Part shown: piece by piece, positions 1 through 8,381 of the stretch
Layout: each line of letters begins with the position of its first letter
How positions within the stretch are numbered: position 1 is the first letter of the stretch
Assembly (NCBI RefSeq): GCF_018448905.1
Contig: NZ_RCWA01000011.1
Span: 1-64,000, forward strand
Reading direction: 5' to 3'
DNA: 64,000 nucleotides
Source: Photorhabdus heterorhabditis
GTDB lineage: Bacteria; Pseudomonadota; Gammaproteobacteria; Enterobacterales; Enterobacteriaceae
Program-made: the position numbers and the translations under genes
The notes under the pieces: model-generated
Told to the model about the DNA's origin: nothing
Databases searched by the model: none
The model's input: the letters and a program-made list of their open reading frames with translations, nothing else

Positions 1-2
1 AA

Positions 3-476
3 GAGTGTGAAAAAACGGAGAGTACAAAAGAGTGCAAGGCTTGCCTGGCTATTCCGGTGACGAGTGAAAAATATCGCAAGGTGAGCCGCTGGAGCGCCAT
101 CACGATTAACTATCAGCGATTTATTGCTCAAACGAAATATGATCCCACTATACAGATGATCCAGGAATTTCAGTGCCTGAAAGTGACCTTTGATGGCTGG
201 CGACCCGCGTATTGCTTATTTCTGGAGGCCAAAGCGCGGTATGACCAGTTTTTTGATAGTGAAGGTGAACCAAAAATTTGGTGGAAAGGCCAGATTTCTG
301 CGCGAAATCAAGCAAAAAGACATCAAATGGTCTGTGATGTACTGGAGGGGACTCCTCATGTGGAATGGCATTTTTTACAGCCTGTCAGTTCTGATTATTT
401 TAAAATATTGTTTAGTGAATATGAAAATATCAGTGTTCACTATACACCCTGTGCCAATTTGGCGGCGACAGCTTAA
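3..476 (+). CDS. Tox-REase-5 domain toxin, C-terminal part (5' partial)
   Basis: The reading frame is open to the left edge of the window, so only the C-terminus of a larger protein is seen. A short cysteine-rich linker (three Cys in the first 14 residues) precedes a domain I recognise as Tox-REase-5, a PD-(D/E)xK-type nuclease toxin of polymorphic and type VI secretion effectors. Candidate active-site residues are Asp in FDGW and Glu/Lys in LEAK, followed by the family-typical WWKGQISARNQAKRH block. A putative immunity gene begins 12 bp downstream. Predicted role: DNA-degrading effector delivered into rival cells. The N-terminal trafficking domain (PAAR or Rhs) lies outside the window and cannot be named. 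Confidence 0.75.
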   Translation, partial: ECEKTESTKECKACLAIPVTSEKYRKVSRWSAITINYQRFIAQTKYDPTIQMIQEFQCLKVTFDGWRPAYCLFLEAKARYDQFFDSEGEPKIWWKGQISARNQAKRHQMVCDVLEGTPHVEWHFLQPVSSDYFKILFSEYENISVHYTPCANLAATA

Positions 477-488
477 TTAGAGGTTTAA

Positions 489-1211
489 ATGGCAATTATT
501 CGTTTAAAAATTAATGTACGTTATGAACAGCAGGAAATTATTACTGTAGATTCGGCATTAATAGATTTATTTCGTGTCACGCGGCAAATTGATATCTTTT
601 TTGGGCAAAAGAAGACTTGGTATTTGACAGGTTATTCTCGCAAAGAGGCCCTGAAACACGTTGTATTTGATGAAAAAGGGCCTACAAGCGTTGCAATAAG
701 GGACTTTGAAAAAGAGTATAGGAAAAATTTCCCTTCACTTATCAATGGAATGTGGGATGGTCAAAAAGATGAATTATCTTGTGGCATTATTTATGAAAAA
801 TCAAAGTCGGGACATTCTAATTGGGTTCGGCTAGAACTCAATTTAAAAATTGACAGCAGTCAACTGAATGTATCCCGATTAATTGATTTAGTTAAATATT
901 TAGCGACCAGTCGTGATTTTCCTTATATTCAAGTAGAAACCAACGGCTATACCTTAAAAGGCAAACAGGTTTTCCCTGACCGTCTCAGTGTTGGCTGGAT
1001 GCTTTACCAGCCCCGTATTATTGATAAATCCTATCTGCCTATGGCGGAAGATGTGCTTCCCGTGCAGCAGAATAATGAACAGATAGGTATTCTGATTGTC
1101 ACCAAAAAAGGTATTTTTGATGGAAGAGATCAGGACGATATTGATAAATCCAATGATGTTGAAATTCAGTTGGTGAACTTAGGATTATTACCATTAATTA
1201 CTGAAGTGTGA
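489..1211 (+). CDS. Imm52-like immunity protein for the Tox-REase-5 toxin
   Basis: A 240-residue soluble protein with no signal peptide or membrane segment, preceded by an AGAGG ribosome site seven bases before ATG. It lies directly after the toxin domain in the same orientation, the standard place for a cognate immunity gene. Size and the acidic C-terminus fit the Imm52 family, whose members neighbour Tox-REase-5 toxins; that family call is from memory and not from a search. Predicted role: binds the nuclease in the producer's cytoplasm and blocks self-intoxication. No catalytic motif is visible. Confidence 0.7.
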   Translation: MAIIRLKINVRYEQQEIITVDSALIDLFRVTRQIDIFFGQKKTWYLTGYSRKEALKHVVFDEKGPTSVAIRDFEKEYRKNFPSLINGMWDGQKDELSCGIIYEKSKSGHSNWVRLELNLKIDSSQLNVSRLIDLVKYLATSRDFPYIQVETNGYTLKGKQVFPDRLSVGWMLYQPRIIDKSYLPMAEDVLPVQQNNEQIGILIVTKKGIFDGRDQDDIDKSNDVEIQLVNLGLLPLITEV

Positions 1212-1256
1212 TAGGGATGATGTTATTTGCCAATCGAAAAACGGTGGAGAACGTTA

Positions 1257-1382
1257 ATGGAAAAAGCGGTTATTCTATTAGGAGATACGACAGATCATGG
1301 CGGTAAGGTGATTACCGCTATTGATGACTATACTCACAAGGGTATTCCTATAGCGGGTAAACAGCCTGTGGGGCAAAATTAA
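1257..1382 (+). pseudogene. truncated PAAR-domain protein (41 residues)
   Basis: ATG with a GGAGA ribosome site opens a 41-codon frame containing LGDTTDHGGKV, the usual start of a PAAR spike protein. PAAR proteins sharpen the VgrG tip and are about 85-100 residues long; this one stops after some 40 residues, before the second PAAR repeat, and nothing recognisable continues in the other frames. I read it as a decayed or rearranged PAAR gene left next to a type VI toxin/immunity pair. A functional mini-PAAR is unlikely but not excluded. Confidence 0.6.
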
Positions 1383-1422
1383 TTGCCAGTCAGCATAAGT
1401 TTACTCATGATTTTTGAAATCA

Positions 1423-1454
1423 ATGGAGCTGACGTCCAGCGGGACGGGCTCCAT
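1423..1454 (+). terminator. hairpin after the toxin/immunity/PAAR cluster
   Basis: A 7-bp stem ATGGAGC/GCTCCAT with an inner GTCC/GGAC pairing. No clear T-run follows, so termination activity is uncertain. Confidence 0.4.
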
Positions 1455-1568
1455 GATAAATAAACTCCATTAAAGTCTCTAAAATAGTGATGAATTGGTT
1501 TTTTCAGTCACATTAAGCACATTCAATACACATAAATATTGAACATCAGAGTCCATAAATTAAAGATA

Positions 1569-1603
1569 TACCCTTCATCTTTCAAGTCGATGCTTTATTG
1601 GCT
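1569..1603 (-). repeat. ERIC fragment
   Basis: TACCCTTCATCTTTCAAG followed by a diverged TGCTTTATTGGCT matches one end of the ERIC copies elsewhere in the window, reverse orientation. The rest of the element is missing. It lies in the 260-bp spacer between the PAAR remnant and hmp, which otherwise shows nothing. Confidence 0.6.
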
Positions 1604-1642
1604 ATTTTCACTGTATAATGTTTTTAATACTAAACTGAAAAT

Positions 1643-2833
1643 TTAAATCACTTTATGCGGACCAAAGCATTCATAGTGAATAAATTGTTTATCAATTCCT
1701 ATATCCAATAACTGTTTCGCCACATATTGCATAAAGGGAACTGGGCCACAGAAATAAAAATGCATTCCTTTGGTTTTGAGTGTCTCATTCAGAACTGCCA
1801 GATCCATAAAACCTTTATGTTGGTAATGGACACCTTGTTGATCTTCATCTCTTGGCTCGCGGTACCAAATTGTGCTGTTAAGATTTGGCATTGCCTGTGC
1901 AATGGCTGTGACTTCATTGGTAAATGCGTGATGACCACCATGTTCGGCTGCATGTAACCAGTTAATCTGGCTGTTATGATTTTGTTGGTGGAGTTGATGC
2001 AACATACTCATCATGGGTGTCAAGCCAACACCGGCAGAAATCAGAGTCACGGGGATTTCTGGTTTAATATCAAGGAAGAAATCTCCGCGTGGAGCAGCCA
2101 GCCAAACGGTATCACCTTCTTGCATTTTATCATGCATATAGTTGGAGACAGTTCCTTGTGGTTCTCGTTTGATTGCGATTCGATAGCTGGAGCCATTTGG
2201 TGCGGCTGTCAGTGAATACTGACGAATTTCGCGGTTATCAAAACTATCGTCTTCCAGATAAATGCTTAAATACTGGCCGGGTTTGTAGTCCATCACTTTT
2301 CCGCCATCCTGTGGTACAAACTCAAAGCTGCAAATGACATCACTTTTTACTTGTTTCCGGCTAATACGGAATGGTCGCAAGCCACGCCAGCCGCCATCTG
2401 TCGATTCGCCACTATGATAGATCTGCTCTTCACGATTGATAAAAACATCAGCTAGCACACCATAAGCTTTTCCCCAAGCGTCCAGAATTTCATTTCCCGG
2501 TTGGAACAGTTCATCCAATGTTGCCAGAAGGTGAGTACCGACAATTTGATAATGCTCTGGTTGAATATTCAGACTGGTGTGTTTATGAGCGATTTTTTCA
2601 ACTGCCGGCAAGAGGGCTGCCAGATTATCAAGATTGGCCGCATAGGCGCAGATAGCATTGAACAGGGCTTCACGCTGATCGCCATTGAGCTGATTGCTCA
2701 TATTAAAAATATTTTTCAGCTCAGGATTATGTTTGAACATCCGTTCATAAAAATGGGCGGTCAGTTTCGGGCCAGTAGCAGAGAGCAGTGGAATAGTAGA
2801 TTTGACAGTTGCAATGGTTTGACTATCTAGCAT
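1643..2833 (-). CDS. hmp: flavohemoprotein, nitric oxide dioxygenase
   Basis: 396 residues, the normal Hmp length. The N-terminal globin domain (about 1-140) carries Tyr29, Gln53 and the proximal heme ligand His85. A ferredoxin-reductase-like FAD domain (about 150-260, with the RQYS flavin motif) and an NAD-binding domain (GVGLTPM near 270, CGP near 360) follow. The enzyme oxidises NO to nitrate using O2 and NAD(P)H in the cytoplasm, protecting against host or endogenous nitrosative stress. It is divergent from glyA as in E. coli, and an NsrR-like palindrome lies 43 bp upstream of its ATG. Confidence 0.97.
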   Translation of the reverse strand: MLDSQTIATVKSTIPLLSATGPKLTAHFYERMFKHNPELKNIFNMSNQLNGDQREALFNAICAYAANLDNLAALLPAVEKIAHKHTSLNIQPEHYQIVGTHLLATLDELFQPGNEILDAWGKAYGVLADVFINREEQIYHSGESTDGGWRGLRPFRISRKQVKSDVICSFEFVPQDGGKVMDYKPGQYLSIYLEDDSFDNREIRQYSLTAAPNGSSYRIAIKREPQGTVSNYMHDKMQEGDTVWLAAPRGDFFLDIKPEIPVTLISAGVGLTPMMSMLHQLHQQNHNSQINWLHAAEHGGHHAFTNEVTAIAQAMPNLNSTIWYREPRDEDQQGVHYQHKGFMDLAVLNETLKTKGMHFYFCGPVPFMQYVAKQLLDIGIDKQFIHYECFGPHKVI

Positions 2834-2876
2834 GGTTGAAACTCCTGAATTTCTTTCAAGTGATCATGAAAACTAT

Positions 2877-2899
2877 AACATGTAAATTAAATGCAACTT
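2877..2899 (-). promoter_or_regulatory. NsrR-like operator upstream of hmp
   Basis: A 23-bp imperfect palindrome. Read on the minus strand it begins AAGTTGCATTT and ends ACATGTT, matching the E. coli NsrR consensus (AAGATGCATTT and its mirror) at most positions. It lies 43-66 bp upstream of the hmp start, a sensible place for NO-relieved repression. Called by eye. Confidence 0.65.
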
Positions 2900-3074
2900 A
2901 TAGCTTTTTGAGGATTTTGTAAATATAAAATGTGGTCTTTACGGTAAAAAAATGTTTGCAGAAGATACTTACATTGAGGCTAAGGCTACCCAAGGTCACA
3001 AATTCCGATAATGATCCAAAAAGTAGGAAATTTTTGTTATGTCTGAAAAAACCGATATCTTGTTGCAGTTGGCA

Positions 3075-3090
3075 AGCAATCGTTTGCGTA
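3075..3090 (+). promoter_or_regulatory. PurR box upstream of glyA
   Basis: AAGCAATCGTTTGCGT matches the PurR consensus ANGCAANCGNTTNCNT at every specified position. glyA is a known PurR target because serine hydroxymethyltransferase feeds one-carbon units to purine synthesis. The box ends 108 bp before the ATG. Confidence 0.8.
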
Positions 3091-3198
3091 AAATATTTTG
3101 TCAAGACTATCTCATTCTGTGAAAAGGGTTTACACTGTGTGCCATTCTGCCCTTTGGGGTGTTGTTTGAAGAGAAGTTAGCTGAGTCAGGAGAACCCA

Positions 3199-4452
3199 AT
3201 GTTAAAGCGTGAAATGAATATTGCTAATTATGATCCCGAACTATGGCAGGCGATGGAGCAAGAAGTTGTTCGTCAGGAAGAACATATCGAGTTAATTGCC
3301 TCTGAAAACTATACCAGCCCAAGAGTTATGCAGGCACAGGGCTCCCAGCTTACTAACAAATATGCCGAAGGTTATCCGAGTAAACGCTATTACGGCGGCT
3401 GTGAATATGTAGACGTTGTTGAACAATTAGCTATTGATCGCGCTAAGGCGCTGTTTGGTGCTGATTATGCCAACGTTCAGCCTCACTCTGGTTCTCAGGC
3501 GAATGCAGCAGTTTATATGGCCTTGCTGCAACCAGGTGATACTGTGTTAGGGATGAATTTGGCACATGGTGGTCATTTGACTCATGGCTCTCCGGTTAAC
3601 TTCTCTGGTAAGTTATATAACATTGTGCCTTACGGTATTGATGATAGCGGTAAAATTGATTATGACGATATCGCCGCACAAGCTAAAAAATACCAGCCAA
3701 AAATGATTATCGGTGGTTTTTCTGCTTACTCCGGTATTGTTGATTGGGCAAGAATGCGTGAAATTGCAGACAGTATTGGCGCTTATTTGTTCGTTGATAT
3801 GGCACACGTTGCTGGCCTAATCGCTGCGGGGGTTTACCCGAACCCTGTTCCTCATGCCCACATTGTGACTACCACGACGCATAAAACACTAGCGGGTCCA
3901 CGTGGTGGCTTGATCCTGGCAAAAGGTGGTGACGAAGAGCTGTATAAGAAATTGAATTCTTCTGTATTCCCGGGTTGCCAGGGTGGACCTTTGATGCATG
4001 TTATTGCGGGTAAGGCAGTTGCATTGAAAGAAGCTATGGAGCCAGAATTCAAAGCATATCAACACCAAGTTGCTGATAATGCTAAAGCAATGGTTGAAGT
4101 CTTTCTGGCGCGTGGCTACAAAGTCGTTTCCGGTGGTACTGAGAACCACTTATTCCTGCTGGATCTGGTTGACAAAAATATTACTGGTAAAGACGCTGAT
4201 GCTGCGTTGGGCCGTGCAAACATTACCGTAAACAAAAACAGCGTACCTAATGATCCGAAGAGTCCATTTGTGACTTCCGGTGTACGTATTGGTACTCCTG
4301 CAATTACCCGCCGTGGCTTCAAACAAGCAGAAGCTCAGGAACTGGCTGGCTGGATGTGTGATGTACTGGACAACATCAATGATGAAGGGATTATTGAAAC
4401 GACTAAGCAAAAAGTTTTGGCTATTTGTGCAGAATATCCGGTTTACGCATAA
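3199..4452 (+). CDS. glyA: serine hydroxymethyltransferase
   Basis: 417 residues, the same length as E. coli GlyA, starting [12 protein letters not shown] after a CAGGAG ribosome site. A PLP-dependent fold-type I enzyme converting serine and tetrahydrofolate to glycine and 5,10-methylene-tetrahydrofolate in the cytoplasm. The PLP lysine lies in [14 protein letters not shown] near residue 229. It is a single-gene unit closed by a strong terminator and likely controlled by the PurR box upstream. Confidence 0.98.
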   Translation: MLKREMNIANYDPELWQAMEQEVVRQEEHIELIASENYTSPRVMQAQGSQLTNKYAEGYPSKRYYGGCEYVDVVEQLAIDRAKALFGADYANVQPHSGSQANAAVYMALLQPGDTVLGMNLAHGGHLTHGSPVNFSGKLYNIVPYGIDDSGKIDYDDIAAQAKKYQPKMIIGGFSAYSGIVDWARMREIADSIGAYLFVDMAHVAGLIAAGVYPNPVPHAHIVTTTTHKTLAGPRGGLILAKGGDEELYKKLNSSVFPGCQGGPLMHVIAGKAVALKEAMEPEFKAYQHQVADNAKAMVEVFLARGYKVVSGGTENHLFLLDLVDKNITGKDADAALGRANITVNKNSVPNDPKSPFVTSGVRIGTPAITRRGFKQAEAQELAGWMCDVLDNINDEGIIETTKQKVLAICAEYPVYA

Positions 4453-4477
4453 ATAATAATTTTAATAAATAATTATT

Positions 4478-4531
4478 AAACCTGCTCCAGCTAACCTTGT
4501 TTGCTTAAGTTAGTGTCGAGCAGGTTTTTTT
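4478..4531 (+). terminator. glyA intrinsic terminator
   Basis: AACCTGCTC pairs with GAGCAGGTT, with further pairing inside (CTAAC/GTTAG), followed by seven T. A good Rho-independent signal. Confidence 0.85.
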
Positions 4532-4554
4532 GCATTATTAACCAGGAGGGATTG

Positions 4555-5700
4555 ATGGTTATTCAGTCGACACGTTGGCTGGCGTTAGATTATTTCACGT
4601 ATTTCTTTTCTTACGGGATATTTTTGCCTTTTTGGGCTATTTGGCTTCAGGGTGAAGGTATAGAACCTGATATGATAGGGATTTTGTTGGGTGCAGGTTT
4701 AGTTTCCCGTTTCTTGGGTAGCTTATTGATCGCGCCTACGGTTAAAAATCCTGCGAAACTTATTGTTGCGTTGCGTATATTGGCATTGTTGACCTTGATT
4801 TTCGTTGTTGGTTTTACATTGGGAAATCACTGGGCATGGCTTCTGTTCGTCATGATTGGTTTCAACCTGTTTTTTTCGCCGATGATGCCGTTGGGAGATG
4901 CGCTGGCGGGAACATGGCAAAAACAATTTCCTTTTGATTATGGAAAAATACGGGTCTGGGGTTCGATTGCGTTTATTATCAGTTCGGCGTTGACCGGGGA
5001 ATTAATCTCTGTCTGGGGCCATCATGCCATTCTTATCACTATGCTGCTCAGTGTCTTGTCAACGCTGTTGGTGACATTGCTTAAACCTTCCATCATGCCC
5101 GCTAATGAAGTCAAATCAGACAAAATTAATGTTGTGTCATTTAAACAGTTGTTGTCTGAAAAACCGATATGTCAGTTCCTGCTCTGTGTGGCTTTATTGC
5201 AGGGCGCCCACGCGGGATATTATAGTTTCAGTGCAATTTACTGGGAAAAATTGGGTTATTCTGCTTCGGTAGTTGGTTATCTCTGGTCTTTAGGAGTAGT
5301 CGCTGAGGTTGTTATTTTTACGCTGAGTAATAAATTATTTCGCCGCTGGAGTGCCCGTGACCTTTTGCTGCTTTCTGGTATATGTGGTGTCGTTCGTTGG
5401 GGATTGATGGCAACATTCACTGCATTGCCGGTATTGATTGTCGTGCAAATTCTGCATTGTGGCACATTCACTGTCTGCCATTTGGCGGCAATGCGTTTTA
5501 TCGGTGCCAGAAAGGAAGAGGAAATTGTTCGATTGCAGGCGGCTTATTCGGCCTTAGCAATGGGGGGCGCTATTGCTGTTATGACGGTAGTTGCAGGATT
5601 TATGTATGATTATCTGCACAGTGGAATTTTCTGGGTAATGGCTTTAGTTGCTTTTCCTGCCATCTTCTTGCGGCCACAGGTTAAAGCTCATAATTATTAA
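4555..5700 (+). CDS. hcaT: MFS transporter, HcaT-like (3-phenylpropionate permease family)
   Basis: 381 residues, about 12 hydrophobic segments. It aligns by eye along its length with E. coli HcaT (TRWLAL-YFTYFFSYGIFLPFW at the start, LLQGAHA-YY and YLWSLGVVAEV in the middle, FLRP at the end). I chose ATG 4555, with an AGGAGG site five bases upstream, because the earlier in-frame TTG at 4501 lies inside the glyA terminator. No hca catabolic genes are present, so the substrate is uncertain; nucleoside/sugar-H+ symporters share this fold. A weak hairpin follows. Confidence 0.85.
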   Translation: MVIQSTRWLALDYFTYFFSYGIFLPFWAIWLQGEGIEPDMIGILLGAGLVSRFLGSLLIAPTVKNPAKLIVALRILALLTLIFVVGFTLGNHWAWLLFVMIGFNLFFSPMMPLGDALAGTWQKQFPFDYGKIRVWGSIAFIISSALTGELISVWGHHAILITMLLSVLSTLLVTLLKPSIMPANEVKSDKINVVSFKQLLSEKPICQFLLCVALLQGAHAGYYSFSAIYWEKLGYSASVVGYLWSLGVVAEVVIFTLSNKLFRRWSARDLLLLSGICGVVRWGLMATFTALPVLIVVQILHCGTFTVCHLAAMRFIGARKEEEIVRLQAAYSALAMGGAIAVMTVVAGFMYDYLHSGIFWVMALVAFPAIFLRPQVKAHNY

Positions 5701-5711
5701 CAACATAGGTT

Positions 5712-5742
5712 CAGTTTCTTATGAAATTTTTGTAAGAAACTG
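5712..5742 (+). terminator. hairpin after hcaT
   Basis: CAGTTTCTTA pairs perfectly with TAAGAAACTG around an 11-base loop. The downstream T content is modest. It separates hcaT from treR. Confidence 0.5.
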
Positions 5743-5773
5743 GATAGATTTAATAATATTTTTATGAGATATC

Positions 5774-6721
5774 ATGTCGAACAAGTTAACAATAAAAGAT
5801 ATAGCACGCTTGGCTAATGTCAGTAAATCAACGGTATCGCGTGTATTAAACAATGAAAGTAGTGTAAGTTCACAGGTACGTGAAAGAGTCGAAGCGATTA
5901 TTCACCAAAATAACTTTATTCCCTCTAAATCTGCGAGAGCAATGCGGGTGAAAAGTGACAAAATTATTGCCTTAATTGTGTCACGGTTGGGGTCCTTTTC
6001 GGAAAATCTATCTATAAGTACGATGTTACCCCTATTTTATCAGCATGGTTATGATCCTATTATTATGGAAAGTAATTTTAATCCGCAGCTTTTACAGGAA
6101 CATCTACGCCAATTGGCGTTACGTAATGCGGATGGTGTTATTTTGTTTGGTTTCACAGGATTGTCAGAAGAATTCTTATTTCCCTGGCGTGAAAAAATAG
6201 TGGTATTTGCACGTGAATATGCTGATGTTTCTTCTATATGTTATGACGATGCGGGCGCTGTTCGCTTACTAATGAATGAACTTTACCAGCGGGGTCACAG
6301 AGATATCAGTTTTCTTGGTGTACGTGATTGTGATACCACAACGGGTTTTCGTCGTCATCAATCCTATTTAAATTGCTGTGAACAGAAAGGATTACGCCCA
6401 CTTTCTGTTCAATGTGACTTAAGCTATCAGAGTGGGTTTCAACATGTTGACAAAGTATTAAGAAAGGAAACTACGGCCTTAATTTGTGCAACAGACAGCC
6501 TGGCGTTGGGAGCATATAAGTATTTGCAGCAAAATAACCGGGAAGATATACAGATAGGTAGTATTGGCAGTACACCCTTACTGAATTTTTTGTACCCTAA
6601 TACGCTTTCTGTGGATTTGGGCTATAGTGAAGCAGGTAAGTATGCGGCCCATCAATTGATGGCTCAGATAAATCGACAATACCCAAAACAACAGGTAACC
6701 GTTCCTAGTAAATTGGCTTAA
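5774..6721 (+). CDS. treR: trehalose operon repressor (LacI family)
   Basis: 315 residues, the exact length of E. coli TreR. The N-terminal LacI helix-turn-helix (LTIKDIARLANVSKSTVSRVLNN, about 5-27) is followed by a periplasmic-binding-protein-like ligand domain. In E. coli it binds trehalose-6-phosphate and represses treBC. It precedes treB in the same orientation, and a palindromic operator lies 43 bp after its stop. Close similarity across the whole length makes the assignment safe. Confidence 0.95.
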   Translation: MSNKLTIKDIARLANVSKSTVSRVLNNESSVSSQVRERVEAIIHQNNFIPSKSARAMRVKSDKIIALIVSRLGSFSENLSISTMLPLFYQHGYDPIIMESNFNPQLLQEHLRQLALRNADGVILFGFTGLSEEFLFPWREKIVVFAREYADVSSICYDDAGAVRLLMNELYQRGHRDISFLGVRDCDTTTGFRRHQSYLNCCEQKGLRPLSVQCDLSYQSGFQHVDKVLRKETTALICATDSLALGAYKYLQQNNREDIQIGSIGSTPLLNFLYPNTLSVDLGYSEAGKYAAHQLMAQINRQYPKQQVTVPSKLA

Positions 6722-6742
6722 AAGTAAGAATATTGCAATTTC

Positions 6743-6764
6743 AATGTGATCTTTAACGCATTTT
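6743..6764 (+). promoter_or_regulatory. possible CRP site upstream of treB
   Basis: AATGTGATCT matches the left half of the CRP consensus perfectly and the right half partly (ACGCATTT for TCACATTT). It abuts the TreR operator. Catabolite control of treBC is known in E. coli. Confidence 0.5.
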
Positions 6765-6778
6765 TGGGAACGTTCCCA
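6765..6778 (+). promoter_or_regulatory. TreR operator
   Basis: TGGGAACGTTCCCA is a perfect 14-bp palindrome with the CG centre typical of LacI-family operators. It sits 88 bp before treB and next to the CRP-like site. Confidence 0.75.
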
Positions 6779-6865
6779 TGACAAGCATTACTGAATGATA
6801 TTAGGATGAAATTACTTTACTAAGCATGCTAATTAGTGATTGATACTAACTTATAATGATTGGCT

Positions 6866-8305
6866 ATGATGAAAAATAAAATAAATTCTAAAGATATTGA
6901 AAAACTAATTACATTAATCGGTGGTTGTGAAAATATAGCCAGTGTGACTCATTGTATTACTCGGTTGAGGTTTGTATTGGTTGAACCCGCTAAGGCGATG
7001 ACAGATAAAATAAAAAATCTGCCGATGGTTAAGGGGTGTTTTACCAATGCAGGGCAGTTCCAGGTCGTGATAGGCACTAACGTTGATGATTATTATCAGG
7101 TTTTAAATAGCTATCTTGGTCAATCTGAATTGAGTAAGCAAGATATACAGCAAGTTCAGAAAAAGCAGGCGAAGAAAAAAAATATGAAGTGGCAAGAGCG
7201 AATTATTTCTCAGTTTGCAGAAATATTTTTTCCTTTGTTGCCGGCATTAATTAGCGGTGGTCTTATTTTGGGCTTCCGTAATATTATTGGTGATATTCCA
7301 TTCAGTGATGGTAAAACTTTAGTCCAGATGTATCCTGTCTGGAAAACGATATATGATTTTTTATGGTTGTTAGGTGAGGCTATTTTCTTCTATTTGCCAG
7401 TGGGTATCTGTTGGTCAGCAGTTAGAGCAATGGGGGGAACACCGATATTAGGAATTATATTGGGAATAACATTAGTGTCGCCTCAACTTATGAATGCTTA
7501 TCAGTTAGGGCAACATATTCCTGATATATGGAATTTTGGCTTGTTCACAATCAATAAAGTGGGTTATCAGGCACAAGTTATTCCGTCACTGTTGGCTGGC
7601 ATTACTTTGGGGTGGATTGAAATTCAGTTAAAACGGGTGGTTCCTAGTTACCTCTATCTGGTGATTGTTCCTGTCGTTTCGTTGATCTTAGCAACCTTTT
7701 TAGCACATAGCCTGATTGGGCCGTTTGGTCGGTTACTTGGGGATGGCGTTGCTTGGGTTGTTAAGGCATTGATGACGGGAAGTTTTGCTCCTGTAGGCGC
7801 GGCTTTATTCGGATTCTTTTATGCGCCGTTGGTTATCACAGGTATTCATCAAACCACATTAGCCATTGATATGCAGATGGTTCAAAGTATAGGTGGGACA
7901 CCGATTTGGCCTATTATTGCATTATCTAATATTGCTCAAGGTTCAGCGGTTGTTGGCATCATTTTAATTAGCAAAAAGCATAATGAACGTGAGTTATCTG
8001 TGCCCGCAGCGATTTCCGCATATTTGGGCGTCACTGAGCCGGCTATGTATGGTATTAATATCAAATATCGATACCCTATGCTCTGTGCCATGATTGGTTC
8101 TGGTTTCGCTGGATTAATTTGTGGATTGAGTGGTGTATTAGCAAACGGTATTGGTGTCGGTGGTCTGCCAGGTATCCTTTCGATTAAACCACAATTCTGG
8201 GCAATTTATGCATTAGCTATGCTCGTGGCCGTTATCATTCCGTTGGTGTTGACTATCATTGTTTATCGAAAGAAGAATATGAGTAGCGTGTTAGCTGTTG
8301 AATAA
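6866..8305 (+). CDS. treB: PTS trehalose transporter, EIIBC
   Basis: About 479 residues, beginning MMKNKIN as in the family; an in-frame TTG six bases earlier is less likely. The N-terminal IIB domain has its phospho-accepting Cys30 in CITRLRF. The IIC membrane domain with about ten segments follows (PLLPALISGGL, GVTEPAMYGIN). It imports trehalose with phosphorylation to trehalose-6-phosphate at the inner membrane. There is no IIA domain, so phosphate must come from IIAGlc, the crr product at 53.6-54.1 kb. In an operon with treC. Confidence 0.95.
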   Translation: MMKNKINSKDIEKLITLIGGCENIASVTHCITRLRFVLVEPAKAMTDKIKNLPMVKGCFTNAGQFQVVIGTNVDDYYQVLNSYLGQSELSKQDIQQVQKKQAKKKNMKWQERIISQFAEIFFPLLPALISGGLILGFRNIIGDIPFSDGKTLVQMYPVWKTIYDFLWLLGEAIFFYLPVGICWSAVRAMGGTPILGIILGITLVSPQLMNAYQLGQHIPDIWNFGLFTINKVGYQAQVIPSLLAGITLGWIEIQLKRVVPSYLYLVIVPVVSLILATFLAHSLIGPFGRLLGDGVAWVVKALMTGSFAPVGAALFGFFYAPLVITGIHQTTLAIDMQMVQSIGGTPIWPIIALSNIAQGSAVVGIILISKKHNERELSVPAAISAYLGVTEPAMYGINIKYRYPMLCAMIGSGFAGLICGLSGVLANGIGVGGLPGILSIKPQFWAIYALAMLVAVIIPLVLTIIVYRKKNMSSVLAVE

Positions 8306-8381
8306 TCCTGTTAAATCTTCACTTGATTAACAGATATAAAAGTAACTTTAACTCAGGAAATATATTGATAAGGCGTTTTTG

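Larger units (their letters stand above)
2834..3198. promoter_or_regulatory. divergent hmp/glyA control region
   Basis: 365 bp with no convincing gene. It holds the hmp operator, the glyA PurR box and both promoters. In E. coli the same spacer also carries MetR sites; here only a one-mismatch TGAA-N5-TTTA at about 3119-3131 resembles one, too weak to call. Confidence 0.6.

Noticed and set aside
2898-3104. 68-codon minus-strand frame and an 82-codon plus-strand frame in the hmp/glyA spacer
   Set aside because: Both overlap the NsrR- and PurR-like sites, have no ribosome site and no familiar motif.
3119-3131. Possible MetR box upstream of glyA
   Set aside because: TGAA-N5-TTTA has a mismatch in a short motif, expected often by chance.
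4501-4554. Earlier TTG start for the HcaT-like transporter
   Set aside because: It lies within the glyA terminator; ATG 4555 has an AGGAGG site and the conserved N-terminus.
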